Translations under genes and position numbers: made by a program
Part shown: piece after piece, positions 1-5,454 of the stretch
How positions within the stretch are numbered: position 1 is the stretch's first letter
Layout of the letters: each line of letters starts with the position of its first letter
Notes under the pieces: generated by a model
Database searches by the model: none
What the model was told of the DNA's origin: nothing
The model's input: only the letters and a program-made list of their open reading frames with translations
DNA from: Chloroflexota bacterium
GTDB lineage: Bacteria; Chloroflexota; Anaerolineae; Aggregatilineales; UBA2796
Assembly: GCA_003695215.1 (NCBI GenBank)
Contig: RFIM01000323.1
Coordinates: 1-5,661 of the forward strand
DNA length: 5,661 nt
Direction of reading: 5' to 3'

Positions 1-149
1 AGCGGCGAGGTCGCGGTCGGCTGCGGCGTGGCAGTTGGCACCTGCGCCTGCGAGCTTTGCGGCGCGCCAAACAGCCCGCTGAGAAGTGCCAGCAGCGCGC
101 TTCCGATAATAACCCTTATCAGCAAGGCGACCCGAGCTTCCCTGAGCAT
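1..149 (-). CDS. Exported protein, N-terminal fragment (signal peptide plus Thr/Pro-rich linker)
   Basis: This is the first 49 codons of a minus-strand gene that continues beyond the left edge. The start ATG (149-147) has a strong Shine-Dalgarno sequence AAGGAAG (161-155) five bases upstream. The protein begins with a short basic n-region (MLREAR), followed by a hydrophobic stretch of about 22 residues rich in Leu, Ile and Ala. A small-residue segment then leads into TATPQPTATSP. This is a classic Sec signal peptide or signal anchor followed by a low-complexity Thr/Pro linker, an arrangement frequent in Chloroflexota surface and secreted proteins. The mature domain is outside the window, so function cannot be assigned. 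A short signal-anchor protein is also possible. It lies downstream of hup on the same strand but is separated from it by a terminator. Confidence 0.72.
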   Translation of the reverse strand, partial: MLREARVALLIRVIIGSALLALLSGLFGAPQSSQAQVPTATPQPTATSP

Positions 150-185
150 ATGGACTTCCTTGTGGCTGTGAAAATTCTCGGCCTA

Positions 186-194
186 GTCATAACA
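186..194 (-). promoter_or_regulatory. Possible extended -10 promoter for the exported-protein gene
   Basis: On the minus strand TGT (194-192) precedes TATGAC (191-186), an extended -10 arrangement with four of six consensus bases. No good -35 is seen at 17 bases. A 10-bp perfect palindrome GCCTGCAGGC (197-206) lies just upstream and could be an operator. The element is about 37 bases before the start codon and beyond the hup terminator, so a separate promoter is needed somewhere here. Confidence 0.3.
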
Positions 195-236
195 CAGCCT
201 GCAGGCAGCTGCGATAAATCTTGCGTTAGAAACACA

Positions 237-262
237 TGCGCCCGTGCTTGAACACGGGCGCA
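237..262 (-). terminator. Intrinsic terminator of hup
   Basis: A perfect 10-bp stem TGCGCCCGTG/CACGGGCGCA with a 6-base loop lies 23 bases beyond the hup stop codon. Read on the minus strand it is followed by TGTTTCTAA, a moderately T-rich tract. In the plus direction no T-tract follows, so it should act on minus-strand transcripts. Confidence 0.75.
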
Positions 263-285
263 GTGCGCTCTTGCCGAAGATGAGG

Positions 286-600
286 CTACTCTTGCTTCTT
301 CGCGCTCTTCTTCTTGGCAGGAGCTTTGCCGGTCACCTCGCTCTTGAGCGTGGCGCCGACGCTGAACTTGAGACTCTTGCCTGCAGGAATTTGGATCTTC
401 GCGCCGGTGCTCGGGTTAGTGCCTGTACGCGCCTTTTTCTCGCGCACCTCAAAGGTGCCGAAGCCCGTCAGCGTCACCTTATCGCCGTTCTTCAGCGTGG
501 CTGTGATGATGTCCAACATGGCGCTCACCACCTCGCCGACCGCCTTCTGGCTATGACCCGTCTTCTCGGCAATCGCTTTGACCAATTCCGTCTTCTGCAT
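286..600 (-). CDS. hup: HU family DNA-binding protein with lysine-rich tail
   Basis: This encodes a small histone-like nucleoid protein that binds and bends DNA as a dimer. The predicted protein has 104 residues. It contains the family signature GFGTFEVREKKARTG (46-60) and the TNPSTG arm tip with Pro63, the residue that intercalates at DNA kinks in HU/IHF proteins. The ATG at 600 is chosen because it places the proline at the canonical position 63, and because an AAGGAG ribosome binding site (615-610) lies nine bases upstream. A GTG at 618 is in frame but would put that ribosome binding site inside the coding region. Residues 91-104 (GKAPAKKKSAKKQE) form an extra basic tail beyond the usual length of about 90 residues. 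The gene is monocistronic, with its own promoter and terminator. Confidence 0.95.
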   Translation of the reverse strand: MQKTELVKAIAEKTGHSQKAVGEVVSAMLDIITATLKNGDKVTLTGFGTFEVREKKARTGTNPSTGAKIQIPAGKSLKFSVGATLKSEVTGKAPAKKKSAKKQE

Positions 601-644
601 TGGAGCAAACTCCTTCACTTGCTCTTAACAAGAGTTCGCTTCTT

Positions 645-673
645 ATCATGTGACGCCTCAGGCATCCTGTCAA
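645..673 (-). promoter_or_regulatory. Sigma-70-type promoter of hup
   Basis: On the minus strand there is a perfect -35 TTGACA (673-668), a 17-base spacer and a -10 CATGAT (650-645, four of six consensus bases). Transcription should start near 638, giving a leader of about 38 bases. That leader contains the inverted repeat CTCTTAACAAGAG (622-634), which could be a small hairpin or an operator. Confidence 0.65.
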
Positions 674-1046
674 GCAGCCATGCGTAGAATCAAGGCTTGC
701 GCACGCCTGCTCGGTTAAATTTGCGTCGCAGCCCGATTGCAAACCAAACTGAGCTCGCGCCTGCTCTTGGCCTTGGCTTACATTGAGAAAGCATTTTGCT
801 ATATCTTTCACAAAGCGCCTTTGGCTTGTGCTGATGCGCCCAAGTGGTCTCTGCCGCGCCACTGTGCCAAATCTTGCAAAGTGCCTGCAGCGCCCAAAGC
901 CGTGCAATTCTGCACAGGATGGGCGAAAATTAGGTGCAACAAAACATTGAGATAAACTTAAGATTGAGCGCGCGCTGAGATAGGGATAAAGGCTTGATTT
1001 CAGCCAGCAAGCGGCTGATTCAGCTGTTGAGGAGGTTTAGTTAGGG
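674..1046. other. Intergenic stretch with no recognisable gene
   Basis: About 370 bases lie between the ssrA terminator and the hup promoter. The open frames here have no family resemblance, no ribosome binding site that decides a start, and compositions unlike the neighbouring proteins. The only structure I can point to is a nested hairpin at 891-925. Its outer stem is CGCCCA/TGGGCG and its inner stem is GTGCA/TGCAC. A weak extended -10-like TGCTATATC (797-805, plus strand) has nothing clear downstream. Confidence 0.6.
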
Positions 1047-1082
1047 AAAAGAAACGGCGAAGCGCTTCGCTTCGCCGTTCCC
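1047..1082 (-). terminator. Intrinsic terminator of ssrA
   Basis: A perfect 12-bp stem (1053-1064 with 1068-1079) and a 3-base loop are followed, on the minus strand, by a TTTCTTTT tract. Part of that tract overlaps the stem end. GGG/CCC (1044-1046 with 1080-1082) can extend the stem across a bulge. It lies 11 bases past the predicted mature 3' end of the tmRNA. There is no T-tract in the plus direction. Confidence 0.85.
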
Positions 1083-1089
1083 TTGAGTG

Positions 1090-1473
1090 TGGAGATGCCG
1101 AGCATTGCAGCTCGGGTCCGAAGAAGCTCTCCTGCATACATCTACAAGCTTAGTTAGGCGGTTAAAGTCTCGCTGCTTCAGCTCAGCCTAACAAGAGCCT
1201 GCGCAGCCAACCGATCAGTCTTAGGCGCCATTTATCGGTCTCACGGCGCAGCAGTTCGGTCTTAGTGACGCCTGCGGCTGCTCCAACCGAACCTGAAGCA
1301 GGCAGACGGCTGACCCTCGGGTCAGCTGGCTTTGCTCGGCTAGATTAGGCAGCCAGAGCGAGAGCCGGTGCAGTGCGAGTGTTCGCATCTACTTGTTTGC
1401 CCGTTTTTACGTGGACGTGCGCCACGGCTTGCAGTATGCGCTCAACCTTCCCCGTCGAACCTAGTTCATCCCC
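1090..1473 (-). ncRNA. ssrA: Transfer-messenger RNA (tmRNA, ssrA)
   Basis: tmRNA works with SmpB to rescue stalled ribosomes and tag the unfinished protein for proteolysis. The 5' end begins GGGGATGAACTAGGTTCGAC (from 1473), the conserved tmRNA D-arm start. The 3' CATCTCC (1097-1091) pairs with GGGGATG over seven bp, including G3-U70, the alanine identity pair. The discriminator is A (1090). CCA is not encoded. Upstream of the tag, CGTAAAAA and GTAGAT before the resume codon match the E. coli layout. The tag frame is GCG (1386) to TAA (1345) and encodes ANTRTAPALALAA, ending in the protease-recognised ALAA. Interleaved helices at 1250-1291 (TTCGGT/ACCGAA with AGCAG/CTGCT) form a pseudoknot, and GTTAGGC/GCCTAAC (1153-1192) forms another long stem. 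The length of 384 is typical. The T-arm CCGAG/CTCGG is present but its loop is atypical. Confidence 0.95.
1345..1386 (-). other. tmRNA tag-peptide reading frame (ANTRTAPALALAA)
   Basis: This is the internal messenger part of the tmRNA: 13 codons from the GCG resume codon to TAA. It has no initiation codon of its own because translation resumes on it from a stalled ribosome. The resume codon was chosen from GTAGAT directly before GCG-AAC, which parallels E. coli GTAGTC before GCA-AAC. The frame is open further upstream, so a longer tag (from GKQVD) cannot be fully excluded by sequence. The hydrophobic C-terminus LALAA fits recognition by ClpXP-type proteases. Confidence 0.85.
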
Positions 1474-1485
1474 ATGTTCGCAACT

Positions 1486-1514
1486 ATCATAACACGCTTT
1501 TACTGCCAAGTCAA
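1486..1514 (-). promoter_or_regulatory. Strong sigma-70-type promoter of ssrA
   Basis: On the minus strand there is -35 TTGACT (1514-1509), an exact 17-base spacer and -10 TATGAT (1491-1486), so five of six consensus bases in each box. Transcription would begin about 6-7 bases before the mature 5' end at 1473, leaving a very short leader for RNase P to remove. A near-consensus promoter fits an abundant RNA. Confidence 0.85.
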
Positions 1515-1525
1515 GTACCATCTCT

Positions 1526-1555
1526 TTGACCAAGTGGCGCCCTGAATGCTATCAT
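1526..1555 (+). promoter_or_regulatory. Promoter of the transcarbamylase gene
   Basis: The -35 TTGACC (1526-1531) and -10 TATCAT (1550-1555) each match five of six consensus bases and are separated by 18 bases. Transcription would start near 1562, giving a leader of about 40 bases. The promoter is divergent from that of ssrA, with 11 bases between the two -35 hexamers. Confidence 0.65.
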
Positions 1556-1559
1556 TCAG
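1542..1559. promoter_or_regulatory. Inverted repeat over the -10 box, arginine-box-like candidate operator
   Basis: CTGAATG-CTAT-CATTCAG is a perfect 7-bp inverted repeat that contains the predicted -10 hexamer. Its half-sites TGAAT and ATTCA are those of the ArgR/AhrC arginine box. Here they are six bases apart, whereas the classical box has four. Position over the -10 implies repression. A related TGAAGATTCA (1563-1572) follows directly. The identity of the regulator is inferred. Confidence 0.45.
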
Positions 1560-1602
1560 CCGCTGAAGATTCACCGATCCTCTGAAAGTTGAGAGGCTTG
1601 AC

Positions 1603-2586
1603 ATGCAGACCGATCTACGTGGACGCGACCTGATCACTACGCAGGAATGGACGCTTGAAGAGCTGGAGACCGTCTTCGATGTGGCCTGGGACTTGAAGCG
1701 CCGCCGTGCGCTTGGCGAGCCACACGCGCTGCTGCGCGATAAAGTGCTGGCGATGCTCTTCTTCTTCACCAGCACACGCACACGCACTAGCTTTGAGGCA
1801 GGTATGGCGCAACTGGGCGGACACGCCATGTTCATTGATAGCGAGACCACGCAAATTGCCCATGGCGATACTGCCAAAGAGATTGGCGAGATCGTCGGGC
1901 GCTACGCTGATGGCATCGCTATCCGCCAATGCGACTGGAACTTCGGCAATAAGTATATCCGTGAAGTGGCCAAATACAGCCGCGTGCCTGTGCTGAACAT
2001 GCAGTGCGACGTCTATCATCCGTTCCAAGTCCTCGCCGATGCCATGACGCTGATGGAACGCTTCGGCCGCAACCTCAAAGGGCGCAAGATCGCCGTCAGC
2101 TGGGCTTATGCCGCCAGCTACCAGAAGCCGATCAGCGTGCCGCAGAGCCTGATCCTGCTCATGACGCGCCTGGGCATGAACGTCGCCTTAGCGCATCCGC
2201 CTGAGTACAAGCTCATGCCAGAGATCATCGCACAGGCGCAAGAGAACGCGCGCAAGAGTGGCGGCAGCCTTGAGATCACGCACGATATGGACGAGGCCTT
2301 CAAAGATGCCGACGCCGTCTATCCAAAATCTTGGGGCGCCTTGCTGACCACGACCGATAACGCGGAGTCGGCGCGCATCGGCAAGCAATATACCGATTGG
2401 ATATGCGATGCGCGGCGCATGGCGCTCGCTAAAGAGCATGCCATCTACATGCATTGCCTGCCGGCCGATCGTGGCTTAGAGGTGACCGATGAAGTCATCG
2501 ACGGCCCGCAAAGCGCCGTCTACGACGAAGCTGAGAATCGGTTGCATGTGCAAAAGGCCGTCATGGCGCTGACCATGCGCAGCTAG
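1603..2586 (+). CDS. Ornithine/N-acetylornithine carbamoyltransferase family protein (ArgF/YgeW-like, knotted type)
   Basis: This is a 327-residue cytosolic transcarbamylase that transfers a carbamoyl group from carbamoyl phosphate to an amino substrate. The carbamoyl-phosphate site is intact: STRTR (57-61), HPFQ (139-142) and HCLP (284-287). The SMG loop of classical ornithine enzymes is replaced by YPKSWG (240-245). A Pro-containing insertion WAYAASYQKPISVPQ (167-181) corresponds to the knot loop of N-acetylornithine transcarbamylase and YgeW. QIAHGDT (84-90) is closest to YgeW as I recall it, whereas the C-terminal DEAENRLHVQKA (307-318) is like the N-acetylornithine and ornithine enzymes. 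The most likely role is the citrulline-forming step of arginine synthesis on ornithine or an acyl-ornithine, but the exact substrate is open. GAGAGG (1591-1596) lies six bases before the ATG. The gene has its own promoter and terminator. Confidence 0.9.
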   Translation: MQTDLRGRDLITTQEWTLEELETVFDVAWDLKRRRALGEPHALLRDKVLAMLFFFTSTRTRTSFEAGMAQLGGHAMFIDSETTQIAHGDTAKEIGEIVGRYADGIAIRQCDWNFGNKYIREVAKYSRVPVLNMQCDVYHPFQVLADAMTLMERFGRNLKGRKIAVSWAYAASYQKPISVPQSLILLMTRLGMNVALAHPPEYKLMPEIIAQAQENARKSGGSLEITHDMDEAFKDADAVYPKSWGALLTTTDNAESARIGKQYTDWICDARRMALAKEHAIYMHCLPADRGLEVTDEVIDGPQSAVYDEAENRLHVQKAVMALTMRS

Positions 2587-2589
2587 CTC

Positions 2590-2624
2590 AACGACGCCTG
2601 TAGCGCACCTACAGGCGTCGTTTT
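2590..2624 (+). terminator. Intrinsic terminator of the transcarbamylase gene
   Basis: A perfect 14-bp stem (2590-2603 with 2609-2622) with a 5-base loop ends in TTTT (2621-2624). It begins three bases after the stop codon. It isolates the gene from the two-component operon downstream. Confidence 0.88.
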
Positions 2625-2645
2625 GCGCGTCAATTATCTAGCCTA

Positions 2646-2654
2646 TGTTATAAT
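2646..2654 (+). promoter_or_regulatory. Extended -10 promoter of the two-component operon
   Basis: TGT followed directly by a perfect TATAAT (2649-2654) forms an extended -10 element. No good -35 exists at 17-18 bases, which an extended -10 can compensate for. The expected start near 2661 gives a leader of about 50 bases. Confidence 0.65.
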
Positions 2655-2709
2655 AAGCAAAAATTGCATCGATCGAGCACATCTGCCAAACGTCGGGAGA
2701 ACGAGCGCT

Positions 2710-3252
2710 ATGACGTGGCTAATCGTAGAAGATGATCCTGATATCCGCAATTTCGTCCAGATGGTCGTCACGGTTTGGGGCGAAAAACCGTTGCCTTTTC
2801 CTGATGGGCGCACTGCTTGGGCGTGGCTTGATAGCGTCGAAAACGGCACTTATCAGGGCGAGCTGCCCGAACTTGCCTTGATGGACATCCGAATGCCAGG
2901 CTACACAGGCGATGAGATCGCAGCGCGTATCCGCCAAACCGAAGCGCTCAAGCACATCCCGATCATCTTGATGACCGCTTTCACACTCAGCGAAAGTGAA
3001 GTGGCAGAGATGCAAAAGCGCGCAGGCTTCGATCACTTGATCAACAAGCCGCTGCCCGAGCTGGATCGGCTGCAACAGCTGCTCTATAGCGTCCGCGATC
3101 GGCGCAAAGCGCAGAGTGGCGCTGCGCAGGCTGCAGCAGCCGCCGAAGGCCCTGCTGAGCCCAAACCGATCAAGATCAAGGTCAGCAGCAAGCGCAAAAC
3201 TGGCACGCATGCAAAGCCCAGCACGCCTTCTAAGAGCGAGACTAAGCCCTGA
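2710..3252 (+). CDS. Single-domain response regulator with basic C-terminal tail
   Basis: This is a 180-residue two-component receiver protein. Residues 1-120 form a complete CheY-like domain. It has the acidic pair D8/D9 in LIVEDD, phosphoacceptor D59 in LALMDIRMPG, switch residue T89 in ILMTAF, and K113 in INKPL. After an Ala-rich stretch (about 132-139) comes a Lys/Ser/Thr/Pro-rich tail to the C-terminus with no recognisable DNA-binding or enzymatic domain. It probably signals by protein contact, although a basic tail could also touch nucleic acid. The ATG at 2710 is chosen because GGGAGA (2695-2700) precedes it and the receiver fold starts at once. The frame is open further upstream, but that would run through the promoter and terminator. 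The partner kinase begins three bases after its stop. Confidence 0.9.
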   Translation: MTWLIVEDDPDIRNFVQMVVTVWGEKPLPFPDGRTAWAWLDSVENGTYQGELPELALMDIRMPGYTGDEIAARIRQTEALKHIPIILMTAFTLSESEVAEMQKRAGFDHLINKPLPELDRLQQLLYSVRDRRKAQSGAAQAAAAAEGPAEPKPIKIKVSSKRKTGTHAKPSTPSKSETKP

Positions 3253-3255
3253 GCT

Positions 3256-4524
3256 ATGCATCAGCCTGACTTGCCTTCAGCGCACGCCCGAGAGGATGTC
3301 GTTTGGAATCTCTTGCGCTTTGTCGATGACTTCGGGCGAGCGAGCGAAGGCTTTTTCAAGCGCTTATATCAAGGCCTGCGCCGCAAGCCTGTGCAGCGCT
3401 CGCCTGAGCCCGATCAAGAGAGTGCGCTGCGCCAAGCCAACCGCGAGCTATCAATGCGATTGCACCACCTTCAGACGCTCGCGGCGCGCATGGAAGCCAT
3501 CTTCGCGCGCCTTGAAGAAGGCGTGATCATGCAGTCGCCCGAAGGGCGCGTCGTGCTGATCAACGACGCTGCCATGCGCCTAATCGGCAGCATGCGCTTG
3601 TTCTGGGAGAGCGATCTCGGCAGGCTTTTCAAGCAAGCGCACGACTTGCCGGATGCCACAGCTGAGCTTGAGCCTATTGGCAAGCCGCTGCGCGTGCAGA
3701 TCAACAACCGCATCCTCGGCGTGCGGCTCTCAGCTGTGCGCGCTCAAGATGGCAGCGCGCTCGGCACCCTGCTCTTACTGACCGACGCCACGCGCGAGAC
3801 ATTAGCCGATCGCCTGAAGGATCAGTTCGTCACACAGCTGACGCACGAGCTGCGCACACCGCTGACGGCCATCAAGGGCATGAGCGAAGTGCTGCTCAGC
3901 GCGCCTTCGGATCGTCCGCCCAATCGGAAATTCCTCGAGGCTATCGGGCGCAACGTCAACACGCTCGACCGCATGATCACAGAGCTGCTGGATATTTCAG
4001 AGATGAGCGCAGGCTCTTTCGCTGTGCGCCGCCAGCCTCTCTGGCTGGATGAGCTGGTTTTCGATGTGATCAAAGGGCGCGAGGCGGCCATCAAGCGCAG
4101 TGGCTTGACGATTGGCATGGCTGTGGTGAATCGAGATCACTTGCGCGTGCTCGGCGACGATCGCCGCTTGAGCTGGGCGCTTGGCCACCTGATTGACAAT
4201 GCCATCAACTACACGCTCAAAGGTGGCAGCATCATGGTGCGGCTGGGCGCGCTGCGCGGCGATAAAGTGCTGATTGACGTGGTCGATAGCGGCGTCGGCA
4301 TCAGCGAGCGCGACGCCGCGCACATCTTCGAGCGTTTCTATCGTGGCGAGGCGCGGACGCCCGATGGCAAGCTGATCGATCCGCGCGGCTTAGGGCAAGG
4401 CTTGTACATTGCACGCGCCGTGGCTGAGGCGCACGGCGGCTACTTGGTCTTCACCAGCACGCTTGGGCAGGGCAGCAAATTCACACTCGGCTTGCCCTTA
4501 GCGCCTGCCGAAAGCGCTCATTGA
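3256..4524 (+). CDS. Soluble PAS-domain sensor histidine kinase
   Basis: This is a 422-residue kinase expected to autophosphorylate on histidine and pass the phosphate to the response regulator encoded just upstream. In order it has an N-terminal amphipathic region (about 15-45), a probable coiled coil (55-86), a PAS-like domain (about 80-180), HisKA with H197 in TQLTHELRTPLTAIKG, and an HATPase domain. In the HATPase domain the N-box is LIDNAINYT (N315), the G1 box is DSGVGIS (344-350), the F-box is FERFYRG and the G2 box is GLGQGL (378-383). All catalytic motifs are intact. No signal peptide or membrane segment is seen, so it should sense a cytoplasmic cue, possibly through PAS. No strong ribosome binding site precedes the ATG, and the three-base gap to the upstream stop suggests translational coupling. 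The stimulus is not evident. Confidence 0.93.
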   Translation: MHQPDLPSAHAREDVVWNLLRFVDDFGRASEGFFKRLYQGLRRKPVQRSPEPDQESALRQANRELSMRLHHLQTLAARMEAIFARLEEGVIMQSPEGRVVLINDAAMRLIGSMRLFWESDLGRLFKQAHDLPDATAELEPIGKPLRVQINNRILGVRLSAVRAQDGSALGTLLLLTDATRETLADRLKDQFVTQLTHELRTPLTAIKGMSEVLLSAPSDRPPNRKFLEAIGRNVNTLDRMITELLDISEMSAGSFAVRRQPLWLDELVFDVIKGREAAIKRSGLTIGMAVVNRDHLRVLGDDRRLSWALGHLIDNAINYTLKGGSIMVRLGALRGDKVLIDVVDSGVGISERDAAHIFERFYRGEARTPDGKLIDPRGLGQGLYIARAVAEAHGGYLVFTSTLGQGSKFTLGLPLAPAESAH

Positions 4525-4554
4525 CTTCACAGCTTCGAAGGCACGCAAAGCACG

Positions 4555-4560
4555 TATAAT
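4555..4560 (+). promoter_or_regulatory. Candidate -10 box upstream of the membrane-anchored protein gene
   Basis: A perfect TATAAT lies 29 bases before the start codon at 4590. No convincing -35 is found at 16-18 bases. TTGACT at 4521-4526 is too far away (28 bases). No terminator is seen after the kinase gene, so read-through from the two-component operon is also possible. Confidence 0.4.
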
Positions 4561-4589
4561 CAGCCTACGCAAACGTCAGAGAGAACCTC

Positions 4590-5270
4590 ATGTGGCGCTT
4601 TTCTTGCAACGTGCTTGCGCTCGCCATTGGCCTAGCCTTGATGTTCGGCGCGGCAATCCTGGTTCAACGCGCGGCGCCGCCGACGCCCTTCGCCCTGCTC
4701 TTCACTATGCCTGATGGCACGCCATGTAGCCGCCCCTGCTTGTTTGGCGCACGCGTCGGCGAGATGAGCTACCAAGAAGCGCTCGCGCTGCTGGATCAGC
4801 ATCCGCTGACGCGCGATCTGGTGCGCCGCAAGCGCGTCAGCACAGCTGCCATGCTCTATGAAGGCCTTGAGCTGATCGTAGAAGTGCAAGCCGACGCCTG
4901 GGACAATCTAGTGCAAATCTCGCTGCATATCGAACCGACCTACACGCAACGCTTGCGCTTGCAAGGCGAGCCGCTAGAGGCCTTGCCGCACGCCTTGCTG
5001 CGCAGCGGCACAATGGGCGAGACCGTTGCAGCCATCGGCGTTCCCGACTATGTGCGCCTAGATGGCGGACGCGAGTTGCGGCTCTACTACCAGTTTGATG
5101 GGCTGACCTTCTATTTCGCACGCCGCAACGAGCGCTTGAACCCGACCGACACGCTGACCAGCATTTACATGTATGCTGTCCCTTTCCCTGAATCGTCCAG
5201 CTTGCTGAGATGGAGCGGCTTCACCTCGTCAGAGCGCTACTATAGCCGTTTGGCGTCGCGCTCACGTTGA
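4590..5270 (+). CDS. Uncharacterised membrane-anchored extracytoplasmic protein
   Basis: This is a 226-residue protein of unknown function. Residues 8-25 are a hydrophobic segment after a short MWRFSCN start, giving a signal anchor or signal peptide with the rest outside the membrane. A pair of cysteines in CSRPCLFGARVG (46-57) could form a disulphide or metal site. It is followed by a helical SYQEALALLDQHPLT stretch. Near 140-160, GTMGETVAAIGVPDYVRL is a repeat-like motif. The C-terminal third is rich in aromatic residues (LRLYYQFDGLTFYFARR). Proteins with this Cys-Pro-Cys-like start and an EALALL helix are, from memory, common as hypotheticals in Chloroflexota. AGAGAG lies just before the ATG. 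It is not a lipoprotein by the visible sequence, because no lipobox is seen. Codon use matches the neighbours. Confidence 0.8.
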   Translation: MWRFSCNVLALAIGLALMFGAAILVQRAAPPTPFALLFTMPDGTPCSRPCLFGARVGEMSYQEALALLDQHPLTRDLVRRKRVSTAAMLYEGLELIVEVQADAWDNLVQISLHIEPTYTQRLRLQGEPLEALPHALLRSGTMGETVAAIGVPDYVRLDGGRELRLYYQFDGLTFYFARRNERLNPTDTLTSIYMYAVPFPESSSLLRWSGFTSSERYYSRLASRSR

Positions 5271-5454
5271 AAAATTGTGACAAGCGCGGCGCGGCTGTAA
5301 AACTTTTGCCACCAACGCAAGTCGGTCTTGAACTAACTTTAAGAGTATGTTAAATTGAGCGGCATTGTTGAGCTGAAAGCAGTGACGGATAGCGGCATGG
5401 AGCTGCCGCGTTCATTGAGAGAAATCGGTATATGGGCGCCTGAGGAGGTGAGAC
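5271..5454 (+). promoter_or_regulatory. phoU upstream region with promoter at 5328-5356
   Basis: The -35 TTGAAC (5328-5333), a 17-base spacer ending in TGT, and TAAATT (5351-5356) form a plausible promoter with an extended -10. TTGA, TTAA and TTAA recur at exactly 11-base intervals (5328, 5339, 5350) across it. A 6-bp hairpin GCGGCA/TGCCGC (5392-5409) lies in the leader of about 90 bases. AGGAGGTGA (5443-5451) is a near-perfect ribosome binding site. No clear terminator for the preceding gene is seen. Confidence 0.55.

Noticed and set aside
551..907. 118-residue minus-strand open frame
   Set aside because: It overlaps the start of hup and its promoter in another frame, has no ribosome binding site, and its composition fits no protein family.
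737..955. 72-residue plus-strand open frame in the ssrA-hup gap
   Set aside because: No ribosome binding site, no recognisable motif, and cysteine/lysine-heavy composition unlike the neighbouring genes.
1345..1533. 62-residue minus-strand open frame ending in ANTRTAPALALAA
   Set aside because: It lies inside the tmRNA and its promoter; only the last 13 codons are translated, as the tag.
1542..1559. Palindrome considered as a terminator for an upstream plus-strand gene
   Set aside because: No plus-strand gene lies upstream and no T-tract follows; overlap with a -10 box fits an operator better.
2623..2709. 29-residue N-terminal extension of the response regulator
   Set aside because: It would start inside the preceding terminator and run through the TATAAT promoter; the receiver fold and ribosome binding site point to 2710.
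2719..3261. 180-residue minus-strand frame opposite the response regulator
   Set aside because: It is an antisense shadow of a gene with all receiver-domain residues intact.
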